Assembly: GCA_002255925.1 (NCBI GenBank)
Contig: NKIH01000005.1
Span: 342,709 to 406,708 of the forward strand
Length of the DNA stretch: 64,000 bases
DNA from: Burkholderiales bacterium PBB6
GTDB taxonomy: Bacteria; Pseudomonadota; Gammaproteobacteria; Burkholderiales; Burkholderiaceae_C
Direction of reading: 5' to 3'
Each line of letters opens with the position of its first letter. Position 1 is the stretch's first letter. Both the position numbers and the translations under genes were made by a program. The notes below the pieces were generated by a model that saw only the letters and a list, made by a program, of their open reading frames with translations, ran no database searches and had not been told where the DNA came from. Below are positions 7,619 through 16,813 of the stretch, in pieces.

Positions 7619-10600
7619 TCAACGTGGCTGCGGCGGCTGCAGCAAGGGGCGCCACACCCGGTCCACGATGCGGCGCACTTCACCACCACACTGACCCTCA
7701 CACGGAATGCAGAGCGGCGCGACGGCACCACCGGGGCTGACGCGGCGCACCAGATGAAAACCTGGCGCACACACCCCGCCCGAGTCAGGTGGACGGCGTT
7801 CAGCCGTGCGTGCATCACCCTCCCCCACCCGCACCGACTCCGACTGCAGCAAGCCCCAGCCGTCCACGCTGCTGGCCACTGCGGCCACGCCGGAAGCGTC
7901 AGCGGCATTCACCAAGCCGTCGCCGTTGGTATCGAGGGCTGGCGCCTGTGGCGCCCCGCCGGTGGAGGCCGACAGCAACAAGGCCATGCCTTCAGCAGGC
8001 GTGCTCTCACAGGGCAAGGCCACTTGCCCCGGGCGCACGACGTTCAACAGCACCTTCGATAGCACCCGTTGGGGCGTGTGCAACAAGCGCCAGCCCGGCA
8101 GGCCTTCGAGGTCCAGCACCCAGCCTGCCTGACGCGCCCAGTCCACAGCCTGCGCACTCACGCGGCGATACACCTGGCCGGATATCAACTCAGGCCCGCC
8201 CAGTTGCTGCGCTTGAAGGTTGCTGCGCGTGCGGGGCTGAAATGGCCCGGAGCTGCCCGGTGAGGCCGGCGGCTCCGTCAGCGCCTGGTCGAGTGTCGGG
8301 TCCCAGACGCCGTACAGGCTTTGCAGCGAAGTATCGAGCGCATCGGTCGCGGTGATCAATCGGCCTGAGCCAAACACCACCATCCGGCCACCGCCCGTGT
8401 GCGGCACAAGCACCGGTGCTGCGGTGATCGACTGGCTGACGCCTGCCGATTGAAACAACGGCCGGCCATCCAGGCCCACGCGCCAACTGGTTGGCCCGCC
8501 CGCGGCCAGATCGAAGCGCCAGAGTTGCCCCTCCAGATCGCCTGCATAGATGGCAATCACCTCCCCCGCGGCGTCACGCAGCAACTGCACGGCCATCAGG
8601 CCATTGCCCTGCCCACCCGGTACAACCAGGCGATGGACCTCGGCCGGCCGCTCCAGGTTGACCGCCAGCAAGGCGGCCCGCCCACCAGGGCTGGCGGCGC
8701 CGTTGCCAAAGAAGGCAAACCAGCCTGCACCTTGAACATGCCCAACCCTGACTGGCGTGGTGACATGCCCGAGATCGGCGTCGTTGCTGAGGTCGAACAC
8801 CACCTGATTCGCGGTCGGCGGGCTGTCGTTTGACGGGAGCTTCAGACCAAACACCGACCGACCACCGCCGCCCATGCTGCCCAGCACCAGCGTTTCCCAG
8901 CGCCCGGACAACCAGGCCTGCGCCTCGGTCAATGGGCCATCGACACCCAGGTGATGCGGCTGGGCCTCGGTGCCATACGCGGTATTGAGCCAACCCGGCA
9001 ACCAGGGCCACGCGCCGGCCGGCACATAGGCCATCACCTCGTCGCCGGTCGCACCGCTCACCAGATGGAACATGCCGTCATTGCTGCCGAAACCCACACT
9101 GCCGCTCGCCGACGACGCCGCTCGTTCGGCCAGGTAAACGGGATAGGCTGCCGCTGCAGCGCGGTCGCTCAGGGCTTGGTAGCCCATGTCCACCGCTTGG
9201 TTGATCACCAGTGGCGGCGCATTGACGACGCCACCGATGGGCTGCGCTTGCAGGCTGCGCCAGCTGGCCGGCAGCCCTGGCGGCACGCTGCCGCCACGGA
9301 CCAGGCTCACCACGCTGGCAGAGCCCAGGTATGCACGGGCAAGGTCGTCGAGTTCATCCCAGTTGAAGGCCACGCCAGTGCCCCGCCCTGTGTGCCAGGT
9401 GAATACGCGGCGCTGCGCTTCGCCTGTCGCCTGCAATGAGCGGCGCAACTGATCCGACACTGACCACTTGGGCGGCACGTCAAGCGCGTTGCCCTGCAGT
9501 GCCGCCGCATCCACCAGGCGCACGTCGCCTGACCATCGGCCTGGCTCGAACATCGCCTGAACCCAGGAGAGCTCAGCGCCTGCCCCCGCGGCGTAAGCCA
9601 CTTGCGAAGACATCACCTGCGCCGGCGTGCTAGCCCGCAACAAGACGCTGTCGAGCTCCGCCGACAGGCCCTCGGCGGTGGTGGCCGGATGAAAGTCACC
9701 GGCGGTATTGACCGCGGCATGCCAGAGATCATCAATGCGCGCCGCCGTGTTCTGACGCGGGTCGGGCCAATTCAGCACACCTTGTGCCAGACGACGCAGG
9801 GTGTCGCGACGCTGCTCATCGGTCGCGGCGGGCAAGGTGCCTTGCACCCCGAGCCCGATGGCAAAGGTGTTCAGGTGCTGCCAGAAGGCAATGTCGCTGC
9901 CGCCGGGGCGGAGCAGGTTGGGCAGCCCAGGCTGCAGGTCTTCCACGAAGTCCCGCATGACCACGTCGGCCAGGGTGTCAGCAAGCGCCGGCGTGCCGTC
10001 AAGGTGGGGTCGGCGGGCGAGGTAACGCGTCTGCCGCCAGCCGCCAGGGTTGGACAGGGCATGGTCCGGCCCATCCTTGCCGTCGACATCGCCGGCGCCC
10101 ACATAAAAGTCGTTGTAGTACCCGTCCGTCAAGATGACGTTGGCTGAGCGCCGGCAACCGGCGGCCGGTGCTGACGCATCACCATCGTCATTCAACCAGG
10201 CGCTGTTCGTGCCTGTCTGGCGGAAGTACTGCCCGACGGCCTCCACGGCGCTGCGCATCGGAGTGGTGGGCCACGACTGCACCGCCTGCAGCCCGGCCAG
10301 CACACGCCCCAGATGCTCGCTGCTCAAAGAAAGCACCGGCTGCTGCACCACCGCCCCGGGCCGCAACAAGCCTTGGCTGCCGTTCATCTGGCTCCAGCCG
10401 AGCCGCAGGCGCCCTTGGTACTGCACAAGCGTGTCCGACAGGGCAGCCTTGGTGAGGGCCTCGCGGGTGCGGTGGTAGGTGAACCAGTTGGCAAAGTTCT
10501 GCCGCTCTTCAGCTTGCGTACAGCGGCTGGCAAGGCAGTCTGTTCGGCCGGGGGCTTTGACGACCGGCGCATGCTCACCGTCGACATTCACATCGAACCG

Positions 10601-11371
10601 ACGGTAGGCGTTGGCCGAGGTCGGGTCGGCGCCGGCCTGCAGGCGATAGACCAGACCGGGGCTGAAGAGCTGTGTGCCGGGGCTGCAGAGGTGGCTCGCC
10701 GCACACCAGGTCGCATCGACGACCAAGGTGCCGGTGAGGTTGAAGACGGCGCTGGCGTTCGCCACATCCCAGGGCGCCTTGTCGGCGGGAAAGGTCGGAC
10801 GTCGCACGCCGCCGCTGCCGGTCACCCACGGCAGGTAACGGCGATCAGGGCTGTAGAACAGCGCATTCACGTCCGGCGAGCGGAACTGCATCTGGAAAAT
10901 GGCGTCATCGCCGGCCGTGACGTGTTTGGCAGCACTCACCACCCCGTCCAGATAACCCGTCGGGCCACGGCCGAGCTTGCGCGGATCGGCCGGAAAGGCC
11001 GCCAGCCAGTAGCGGGTGCACGAAGGCCCGCAAGGCGCCGTGCCGTTGAGCGTCACCGCCGCCCCATTGACCGGAAAGGGTCCCTCCGGCATGAAGTCCG
11101 CGAGCATCGAACCGGAGTCGTCCAGTGTGAACATGACATTCGGGCTTGGTGCGGGTGGCGCCGGCTGAAGCAGCGGCTGCTGGGCGGGTAACAAGTCGGC
11201 CGCTGCAGCCATGGGCGCGAATGACAAACCAAGGCAAAAACCAAGGGCCAGACGCCAATACAAACGCAGAACTTGGTCGCCAAGCGCCACCACCGGGTCA
11301 GCAAACAGGCACGAGCGGGATTCGGCAGAGAACAGAGGCATTCGTGTGCTCCTTGGCAGTGGCAGGAACAT
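7619..11371 (-). CDS. pilY1: PilY1, type IV pilus tip adhesin and assembly factor
   Basis: The 1250-residue protein starts at an ATG that shares its A with the pilX stop codon (TGATG); an alternative ATG lies at 11341. A signal segment (LALGFCLGLSFAPMAAAA) is followed by a von Willebrand A-like N-terminal half with a MIDAS-like LDDSGSM. The C-terminal half is the PilY1 beta-propeller (GGGRSVFGLKL, AIYAGDLEGQLWRFDL). Near the end is an EF-hand-like calcium loop at about residues 1147-1158 (DTNGDGLVNAAD) and a Cys-rich tail. PilY1 primes pilus assembly with the minor pilins, controls retraction through calcium, and mediates adhesion or surface sensing. Confidence 0.93.
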   Translation of the reverse strand: MFLPLPRSTRMPLFSAESRSCLFADPVVALGDQVLRLYWRLALGFCLGLSFAPMAAAADLLPAQQPLLQPAPPAPSPNVMFTLDDSGSMLADFMPEGPFPVNGAAVTLNGTAPCGPSCTRYWLAAFPADPRKLGRGPTGYLDGVVSAAKHVTAGDDAIFQMQFRSPDVNALFYSPDRRYLPWVTGSGGVRRPTFPADKAPWDVANASAVFNLTGTLVVDATWCAASHLCSPGTQLFSPGLVYRLQAGADPTSANAYRRFDVNVDGEHAPVVKAPGRTDCLASRCTQAEERQNFANWFTYHRTREALTKAALSDTLVQYQGRLRLGWSQMNGSQGLLRPGAVVQQPVLSLSSEHLGRVLAGLQAVQSWPTTPMRSAVEAVGQYFRQTGTNSAWLNDDGDASAPAAGCRRSANVILTDGYYNDFYVGAGDVDGKDGPDHALSNPGGWRQTRYLARRPHLDGTPALADTLADVVMRDFVEDLQPGLPNLLRPGGSDIAFWQHLNTFAIGLGVQGTLPAATDEQRRDTLRRLAQGVLNWPDPRQNTAARIDDLWHAAVNTAGDFHPATTAEGLSAELDSVLLRASTPAQVMSSQVAYAAGAGAELSWVQAMFEPGRWSGDVRLVDAAALQGNALDVPPKWSVSDQLRRSLQATGEAQRRVFTWHTGRGTGVAFNWDELDDLARAYLGSASVVSLVRGGSVPPGLPASWRSLQAQPIGGVVNAPPLVINQAVDMGYQALSDRAAAAAYPVYLAERAASSASGSVGFGSNDGMFHLVSGATGDEVMAYVPAGAWPWLPGWLNTAYGTEAQPHHLGVDGPLTEAQAWLSGRWETLVLGSMGGGGRSVFGLKLPSNDSPPTANQVVFDLSNDADLGHVTTPVRVGHVQGAGWFAFFGNGAASPGGRAALLAVNLERPAEVHRLVVPGGQGNGLMAVQLLRDAAGEVIAIYAGDLEGQLWRFDLAAGGPTSWRVGLDGRPLFQSAGVSQSITAAPVLVPHTGGGRMVVFGSGRLITATDALDTSLQSLYGVWDPTLDQALTEPPASPGSSGPFQPRTRSNLQAQQLGGPELISGQVYRRVSAQAVDWARQAGWVLDLEGLPGWRLLHTPQRVLSKVLLNVVRPGQVALPCESTPAEGMALLLSASTGGAPQAPALDTNGDGLVNAADASGVAAVASSVDGWGLLQSESVRVGEGDARTAERRPPDSGGVCAPGFHLVRRVSPGGAVAPLCIPCEGQCGGEVRRIVDRVWRPLLQPPQPR

Positions 11372-11895
11372 CAGGGCTCAATCGGCGCCAGCAGCACGGT
11401 CGACTGCGACCACGCGGCTGCCCCGAGGCGGGTACGCCCAAGCCCGTCGGGTTGATAGTTCTGACTGAACCCACGCGCCGTGACATCGACCACCTCACCG
11501 CCCCCGGGCAATACTCGCCGCTCGGCCAGGCACTGAGGTAGGTAGGCGGGCAATGCGGCGCCCGACAGGAGCTCGACGGGTACGGTTGCTGCCAGCACCA
11601 TCGAGCCGGACCAGGCATCAAATCGCTCCCAGATCGCGCCGGTATCAGGTGGCTCGTGCACGGTGACAGCGGGGTTGGGTTGAAGCAACTGGCGCTCGCA
11701 CCAGCGCAATGCCAGCTCGGCAGCCTGCTGTGCCTGCAACTGGATGCGCATGCCCGACGCGACGCTGTCGACGCCCTGCGCCGCGCGCATCACGGCCATG
11801 GCCGTCAAGCTGATCAAGGCCAGCATCACCAGTGACACGATCAGGGCTACTCCCTGCTGGGAGGCCGGATACCTGCGCGACAGGCGCGGGCTCAC
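11371..11895 (-). CDS. pilX: PilX, minor pilin / pilus assembly protein
   Basis: The 174-residue protein starts at a GTG that overlaps the pilW stop (GTGA). Its N-terminus (QQGVALIVSLVMLALISLTAMAV) is the PilX/PilX_N pattern: a short leader, Gly before the hydrophobic helix, and QGVALI in place of the usual GFTLIE. PilX sits in the minor-pilin tip complex with PilV, PilW and PilY1. The gene overlaps its neighbours on both sides, so translation is probably coupled through the operon. Confidence 0.88.
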   Translation of the reverse strand: MSPRLSRRYPASQQGVALIVSLVMLALISLTAMAVMRAAQGVDSVASGMRIQLQAQQAAELALRWCERQLLQPNPAVTVHEPPDTGAIWERFDAWSGSMVLAATVPVELLSGAALPAYLPQCLAERRVLPGGGEVVDVTARGFSQNYQPDGLGRTRLGAAAWSQSTVLLAPIEP

Positions 11896-12776
11896 AAGCT
11901 GCTCCCAACCCGGTTGTGGAGCAGCACCGTGGTGGTGAAGGCCCGGTAGATGCGCCGATCAGTCGGCTGCACGGCGGCGCCGAAGGGGTCGCAGCCGCTG
12001 TAGGACTGCGGCACACCGGCCAGCACGTCGTCCTCACTGCGAATGACCAGACAGGCGCGAACGGCCAGCACCCGGCCCCAAGCGCCATCAGCGTTCACCT
12101 GCGCTGCAGAGGCGTAATACAGCACTCGGCCGAGCGTCAGTTCGCCAGACCCGGACGATGACCCGTCCCCAGGCGAAGGCGCTGCGTCAACATCTGGCCC
12201 GACGCCATACAGCAGCCGCAAATCGCTCACGTGCTCCACCAGCATCTGCGCACCGGTATTGCCCGGGCCCAGGCATTTCAAGCCACCGTCCTCAACGTAC
12301 AAGCGGCTGTAGGACAGGTACAGCGGATTGCCGCTGCCGTCTGAATCAGGCAAGCGATTGCCCAGGCAATCCAGCGGCCGGCCGTCAGAGGCCAGGCTGT
12401 TGCGAAGATCCGCCTGGAAAACGATCGCCAAAGCATCAGGCCCGCTGCCGCTGCGGCAACTGAGCTGGTCGATGCTGTCAGCCGGCCGGACAAACAGGTT
12501 GTCGCAGCCCTTGATGGCGAGCCCGGCACGGCGGCGAGCCAATCGGCCGTCCGGGCCCACCGACCAAGGCACGCTGTACCCGGCAGGGGCCAGCTGGGCC
12601 CGCAGGATGCCGAATGCCACCGAAGCGTCTTCGGTCATCTGCATCGTCGCGCGGGCTACGCGCCCGGTGGAGGCCGCAGCCAGCGTGACGCCGTACAGCG
12701 CACCCAGCAACACCAGGCTGACCACCAAGGACACCAGCATGTCGACCAGGGTGAAACCGCCGCAGTCTCGTTTCAC
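11892..12776 (-). CDS. pilW: PilW, minor pilin / pilus assembly protein
   Basis: I place the start at the GTG at 12776, which overlaps the pilV stop (CTGTGAAACG); this gives a normal short leader VKRDCGG/FTLVDMLVSLVV and 294 residues. A longer open frame upstream would overlap pilV and destroy the leader. The family replaces the usual Glu at +5 with Asp (FTLVD), as here. The large C-terminal part (KGCDNLFVRPADSIDQLSC and a later LLYGVG) matches PilW minor pilins. It belongs to the tip-complex operon. Confidence 0.86.
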   Translation of the reverse strand: MKRDCGGFTLVDMLVSLVVSLVLLGALYGVTLAAASTGRVARATMQMTEDASVAFGILRAQLAPAGYSVPWSVGPDGRLARRRAGLAIKGCDNLFVRPADSIDQLSCRSGSGPDALAIVFQADLRNSLASDGRPLDCLGNRLPDSDGSGNPLYLSYSRLYVEDGGLKCLGPGNTGAQMLVEHVSDLRLLYGVGPDVDAAPSPGDGSSSGSGELTLGRVLYYASAAQVNADGAWGRVLAVRACLVIRSEDDVLAGVPQSYSGCDPFGAAVQPTDRRIYRAFTTTVLLHNRVGSSL

Positions 12777-13366
12777 AGGGCCACCCGAAAGCTCAGGCAC
12801 CGCACCTGCGGTTCGGCATGCACAAGATCTGGCGGGCACTCCAACTGACCCGCAACAGCCAAACCCCGTTGCGCGGTACCGGCCAGCGTCGACGGAACAC
12901 GCCACATCACCCAGATGTCGGCGGCCTGCCCGGAGGCCACCACGCGGATGGCGCCTGCGCCTTGCGGCAAGGCATCAAACAACGCCTTCCGCCACTGCGC
13001 CAGATCCTGCGCAGACAACTCGTTGGCGGTGCACGCCCTGGCCGCATGACAAGCAGGCGGCGCATCGGGTGTGTCGCGCTGCAAGCTGTTCGCCTTCAGT
13101 TGATAGTTGCCGAGGTGCGCCGCGCCGGCATTGGCGCGCATGCGATCAGCGATGTCCGCAGCCAGCAGCGCTGCCAGCGCTCGGTACTCGCTCGCCTTGG
13201 CCTGCCCCGATGCGGACGCCAGCAAGCCGGCCAGAGACATCACGCCCAGCGATGTCACCAGCAGGGCCGCAAGGGTTTCGATCAAGGAAAAACCGCCGGA
13301 TGAGCACCGTGGCCCACCGGGGAGCGAGAGCGCATGCCCGTAACCCGGCTTCATCAACTCGCGCAT
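12773..13366 (-). CDS. pilV: PilV, minor pilin / type IV pilus modification protein
   Basis: The protein has 197 residues from the ATG at 13366, which has GGAGG a few bases upstream; a second ATG at 13354 shares a base with the fimT stop but is too far from that site. The leader ends at SGG/FSLIETLAALLVTSLGVMSLAGL, a canonical class III prepilin signal with Glu at +5. The following ASEYRALAALLAADIADRMRAN is typical of PilV. Four cysteines (PPACHAARAC and later) suggest disulfides. It is the second gene of the operon. Confidence 0.87.
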   Translation of the reverse strand: MRELMKPGYGHALSLPGGPRCSSGGFSLIETLAALLVTSLGVMSLAGLLASASGQAKASEYRALAALLAADIADRMRANAGAAHLGNYQLKANSLQRDTPDAPPACHAARACTANELSAQDLAQWRKALFDALPQGAGAIRVVASGQAADIWVMWRVPSTLAGTAQRGLAVAGQLECPPDLVHAEPQVRCLSFRVAL

Positions 13367-13932
13367 TCAGCCTCCGCCGTCACGCGTGCCCGCCCGGGCT
13401 TGTTGATGCACACCGTCTGGCTGCCGTCGATCGCGGCATCGACACGCGCGGCACCCAGCGGCAGAAAGCGCAAACGGGACGCAGCGGTGAGTGAAATGCC
13501 CGAAGCCTCGAACGACAAGGACCGCACCGTGCCCAGCACCGGCCCGTCTTGAGGCCCGGCCTGGTGCACCTTGATCAACAGGTCATTCGCGCTCATGTCG
13601 CCGCGGCTGTCGCGGTCCACGAACATCAGCCAGCCGCCGCTCCAGTCGCGGCCGCTGCGCATGCAGCGTGCCGGGGTGGCGCCAAGCGCAGGATCACGCG
13701 CGCACAAGGAGACAACTTCGCCGCGCTGCAATGCCTCGCGCCGAGCCTGCTGTATCGCAGAGCGGAACTCGGCCACCTGGCTTTCCACAGCCCGGCGAGA
13801 GAGCTGCCTTTGCCACGATGGCCACGCCGCGCCTGCCAGAATCGACAGCACCAGCAGGGTGATCAACAGCTCGATGAGGGTATAGCCCCGGTTGCCAACC
13901 GGGGAGACAAGGCAACGCGGTGTTTGGTACAT
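13354..13932 (-). CDS. fimT: FimT/GspH-type minor pseudopilin
   Basis: The protein has 192 residues from the ATG at 13932 (MYQTPRCLVSPVGNRG). The cleavage site NRG/YTLIELLITLLVLSILAG has the conserved Glu at +5, and the rest matches the GspH/FimT domain (FRSAIQQARREALQRGEVVSLC). Close to the C-terminus is PGRARV (residues 179-184), which contains the GRxR motif reported for FimT proteins that bind DNA during natural transformation. It is the first gene of the minor-pilin operon, and its promoter must lie in the 130-bp gap shared with ribD. Confidence 0.87.
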   Translation of the reverse strand: MYQTPRCLVSPVGNRGYTLIELLITLLVLSILAGAAWPSWQRQLSRRAVESQVAEFRSAIQQARREALQRGEVVSLCARDPALGATPARCMRSGRDWSGGWLMFVDRDSRGDMSANDLLIKVHQAGPQDGPVLGTVRSLSFEASGISLTAASRLRFLPLGAARVDAAIDGSQTVCINKPGRARVTAEAECAS

Positions 13933-14062
13933 GGTCCAGCCTGTGAGACGCCACGACGAGAACTGCTTCGCTACTGCCAGCGCCCGATTCTTCGTACCCA
14001 CCCCCTGCAGAACATCCCTCATGCGGGGGAAAATCGACAACGTTGCGCCCAACGAAACCACG

Positions 14063-15190
14063 ATGACCCACACCCCTGCGAACGATGCGAACTGGCTGAC
14101 GGCCGCCCTGGCGCTGGCCACCCGTGCAGTCGGCCTGACCGACCCCAACCCGCGGGTGGGCTGCGTGCTGATCGCCGCGGATGGCCACACCGTGCTGGGC
14201 GAAGGCCACACCCAGGCCGCCGGTGAGGCCCATGCCGAGGTAATGGCCCTGCGGGACGCCGCCAGCCGGGGCAACAGCGTGGCAGGCGCCACCGCCTACG
14301 TCACGCTGGAGCCTTGCGCCCACCATGGCCGCACCGGCCCCTGCTGCGACGCCCTGATTCGGGCGGGTATTGCCCGCGTGGTGCAGGCCGTGGGTGACCC
14401 CAACCCGGCCGTGAACGGACAAGGCGCCGCGCGCCTTCGTGCAGCCGGTGTCCAGGTCGAAGACGGCCCGGCGCACCTGGCGATCGAGGCCAGAGAGCTC
14501 AACATCGGCTTCTTCTCACGCATGGAGCGGCAGCGCCCGTGGCTGCGGATGAAGATGGCGGCCTCGCTGGACGGGCGCAGCGCACTCGACAACGGCGTCA
14601 GCCAATGGATCACCAGCCCGCAGGCGCGCACTGACGGCCATGCCTGGCGGCGGCGTGCCGGCGTGGTGCTCAGCGGCGCCGGCACGGTGCTCGAAGACAA
14701 CCCGCGGCTCGACGTGCGGCTGGTGGAAACCGCGCGCCAGCCCCTGCGCGCCGTCATTGATTCCCGGCTCGACACACCGCTGGATGCCCGCCTGTTCGAG
14801 GTTGACAGCCCTGTGCTGCTGTTCGCCGCCCATCCGTCCCCCGAGCGCATCGACGCCCTGCGCGCACGCGGCGCCGAGGTCATCTGCCTGCCAGACGCCC
14901 AAGGCAAGGTCGACCTGGCCGCCGCGCTGGCCGAGCTGGGCGCCCGCCAGATCAACGAGGTTCACCTCGAAGCCGGCGAGCGCCTGAATGCCTCATGGCT
15001 GCGCACCGGGCTGGTGGATGAGCTGCTGATTTACCTGGCCCCGATGCTCATCGGCGCGGGCCGGGGCATGGCCGCACTCGGCCCGCTGCAGGCGCTGGAG
15101 CAGGCCGCCCGCTTCAATTTTCACGATGTGTGCCGGATCGGCCCTGATGTTCGAGTGCTTGCTCGACAAACGACGAACCCGCCCGACTGA
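14063..15190 (+). CDS. ribD: RibD, bifunctional riboflavin deaminase/reductase
   Basis: The 375-residue protein joins a cytidine-deaminase-type domain (residues about 1-145) to a dihydrofolate-reductase-like reductase domain (about 150-370). Zinc ligands are visible in GEAHAEVMAL and LEPCAHHGRTGPCCDAL. It catalyses the second and third steps of riboflavin synthesis: deamination of the pyrimidinone and NADPH reduction of the ribosyl side chain. I use the ATG at 14063 because it gives the usual N-terminus; an upstream ATG at 14021 is possible. The gene is divergent from fimT and is followed 21 bp later by ribBA. No FMN riboswitch is visible upstream. Confidence 0.94.
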   Translation: MTHTPANDANWLTAALALATRAVGLTDPNPRVGCVLIAADGHTVLGEGHTQAAGEAHAEVMALRDAASRGNSVAGATAYVTLEPCAHHGRTGPCCDALIRAGIARVVQAVGDPNPAVNGQGAARLRAAGVQVEDGPAHLAIEARELNIGFFSRMERQRPWLRMKMAASLDGRSALDNGVSQWITSPQARTDGHAWRRRAGVVLSGAGTVLEDNPRLDVRLVETARQPLRAVIDSRLDTPLDARLFEVDSPVLLFAAHPSPERIDALRARGAEVICLPDAQGKVDLAAALAELGARQINEVHLEAGERLNASWLRTGLVDELLIYLAPMLIGAGRGMAALGPLQALEQAARFNFHDVCRIGPDVRVLARQTTNPPD

Positions 15191-15211
15191 CTCCCCGCCT
15201 ACAATCGGGGG

Positions 15212-16315
15212 ATGCCCATTTCTCCTGTTCCCGAGCTGGTTGCCGAGCTGGCAGCCGGCCGCATGGTCATTCTGGTTGACGAAGAAGATCGCGAAAACGA
15301 GGGCGATCTCGTGCTCGCCTCCGATCACGTCACGCCAGAAGCGATCAATTTCATGGCCAAGTACGGCCGCGGCCTGATTTGCCTGACGCTCACGCGTGAG
15401 CGCTGCGAGCGCCTGCAGCTGCCCCCGATGGCGGCCCGCAACGGCACCGCGCATGGCACCGCGTTCACCGTGTCGATCGAGTCCCGCGAAGGCGTGACCA
15501 CCGGCATCTCGGCCGCCGACCGTGCCCGCACGGTGCAAGCCGCCGTGGCCCGTGACGCCCATCCGCGCGACCTGGTGCAGCCTGGCCACATCTTCCCGCT
15601 GCAGGCCCAGGACGGCGGCGTGCTGATGCGCGCTGGTCATACCGAAGCGGGCTGCGACCTCGCTGGCATGGCCGGCCTGACGCCCTCGTCGGTGATCTGC
15701 GAGATCATGAATGACGACGGCACGATGGCCCGCCTGCCCGATCTGCAGATCTTCGCCCGCGAACACGGCCTGAAGATCGGCACCATCGCCGACCTGATCA
15801 CCTACCGCAGCCGCAACGAATCGCTGATCACCCGAGCCGGACAACGCCAGCTGACGACGGCGCAGGGCGAATTCACCGCCCATGTGTTCCGCGACCGCTC
15901 CGGCGGCGTGCACCTGGCCCTGGCCACCGGCCAGTGGGCCCCGACCGACGAAGTGCTGGTGCGTGTGCACGAGCCGCTGTCGGTGCTCGACCTGCTGGAT
16001 GCCGGCAGCAGCAACAGCCACTCGTGGTCGCTGCCCAAGGCCCTGTCGGCCCTGAAGGCCAGCCCGGCCGGCGTGGCCGTGCTGCTGAACTGCGGCGCCG
16101 AAGCCGCCAGCGCCCTGCTCGGACAACTGCTGCCTGCCGCTGACGCCACCGTGGTGCGGCCGTCGGTCGACCTGCGCACCTACGGCGTGGGCGCACAGAT
16201 CCTTCGCGAGTTGGGTGTCAGCCGGATGAAGCTGCTGGGCAGCCCGCGCCGCATGCCGAGCATGACCGGTTACGGGCTCGAGGTGACCGGCTTTCTGGCC
16301 GCCGACCCGGCTTGA
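15212..16315 (+). CDS. ribB: RibB (RibBA-type) DHBP synthase with degenerate GTP cyclohydrolase II domain
   Basis: The 367-residue protein has an intact N-terminal 3,4-dihydroxy-2-butanone 4-phosphate synthase domain (DEEDRENEGDLVLASD, MRAGHTEAGCDLA). The C-terminal half aligns with GTP cyclohydrolase II but lacks its zinc-binding cysteines. Where active enzymes read RVHSECLTGDVFGS with further cysteines, this protein reads RVHEPLSVLDLLDAGSSNSH. It should therefore make the four-carbon precursor from ribulose 5-phosphate, and a separate RibA is expected elsewhere. Similar RibBA proteins without cyclohydrolase activity are known in other proteobacteria. The start has no normal Shine-Dalgarno spacing. 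Confidence 0.9.
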   Translation: MPISPVPELVAELAAGRMVILVDEEDRENEGDLVLASDHVTPEAINFMAKYGRGLICLTLTRERCERLQLPPMAARNGTAHGTAFTVSIESREGVTTGISAADRARTVQAAVARDAHPRDLVQPGHIFPLQAQDGGVLMRAGHTEAGCDLAGMAGLTPSSVICEIMNDDGTMARLPDLQIFAREHGLKIGTIADLITYRSRNESLITRAGQRQLTTAQGEFTAHVFRDRSGGVHLALATGQWAPTDEVLVRVHEPLSVLDLLDAGSSNSHSWSLPKALSALKASPAGVAVLLNCGAEAASALLGQLLPAADATVVRPSVDLRTYGVGAQILRELGVSRMKLLGSPRRMPSMTGYGLEVTGFLAADPA

Positions 16316-16348
16316 TGAATTTTCTGACTTTGACAAGGACACGCCACC

Positions 16349-16813
16349 ATGCTGGGTGCTGACAAGGGCCAAAGCGGCTCGCTGAAGGGTGAAGGCCTGG
16401 TGATCGGCATCGTGCGTGCGCGCTTCAACGACGCCATCACCAGCAAGCTCGCCGACAACTGTCTGGCTGAACTGGCTGCCATGGGCGTGCTGGACAAGCA
16501 CATCACCCAGGTGACCGTGCCCGGTGCGCTGGAAGTGCCCGTGGCGCTGAAGGCCATGGCCGACAGCGACGACTACGACGCGCTGATCGCCCTGGGCTGC
16601 ATCATCCGCGGCGAGACCTACCACTTTGAACTGGTGGCCAACGAAAGCGGCGCGGGCGTGACCCGCATTTCGCTCGACCACCAGATCCCGATCGCCAATG
16701 CGATCCTTACTGTCGAGAACGAAGCGCAGGCGTGGGCCCGCACCGAAGAAAAAGGCCGAGACGCTGCCCGTGTGGCCGTTGAAATGGCCAACCTGATGGA
16801 CGAATTGCTGTGA
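16349..16813 (+). CDS. ribH: RibH, 6,7-dimethyl-8-ribityllumazine synthase
   Basis: This is a 154-residue lumazine synthase. It condenses the butanone phosphate from RibB with the RibD-derived pyrimidine, the penultimate step of riboflavin synthesis. Conserved segments include [36 protein letters not shown] and the phosphate/substrate region around [18 protein letters not shown]. Family members assemble into pentamers or 60-mers. The start follows ACAAGGACACGCC. The last codon overlaps the GTG of nusB, so the two are translationally coupled. Confidence 0.96.
   Translation: MLGADKGQSGSLKGEGLVIGIVRARFNDAITSKLADNCLAELAAMGVLDKHITQVTVPGALEVPVALKAMADSDDYDALIALGCIIRGETYHFELVANESGAGVTRISLDHQIPIANAILTVENEAQAWARTEEKGRDAARVAVEMANLMDELL

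Noticed and set aside
13933..14062. Possible FMN riboswitch before ribD (also looked for before ribB)
   Set aside because: The conserved RFN blocks could not be found in the 130-bp gap, and the ribD-ribB gap of 21 bp is far too short.
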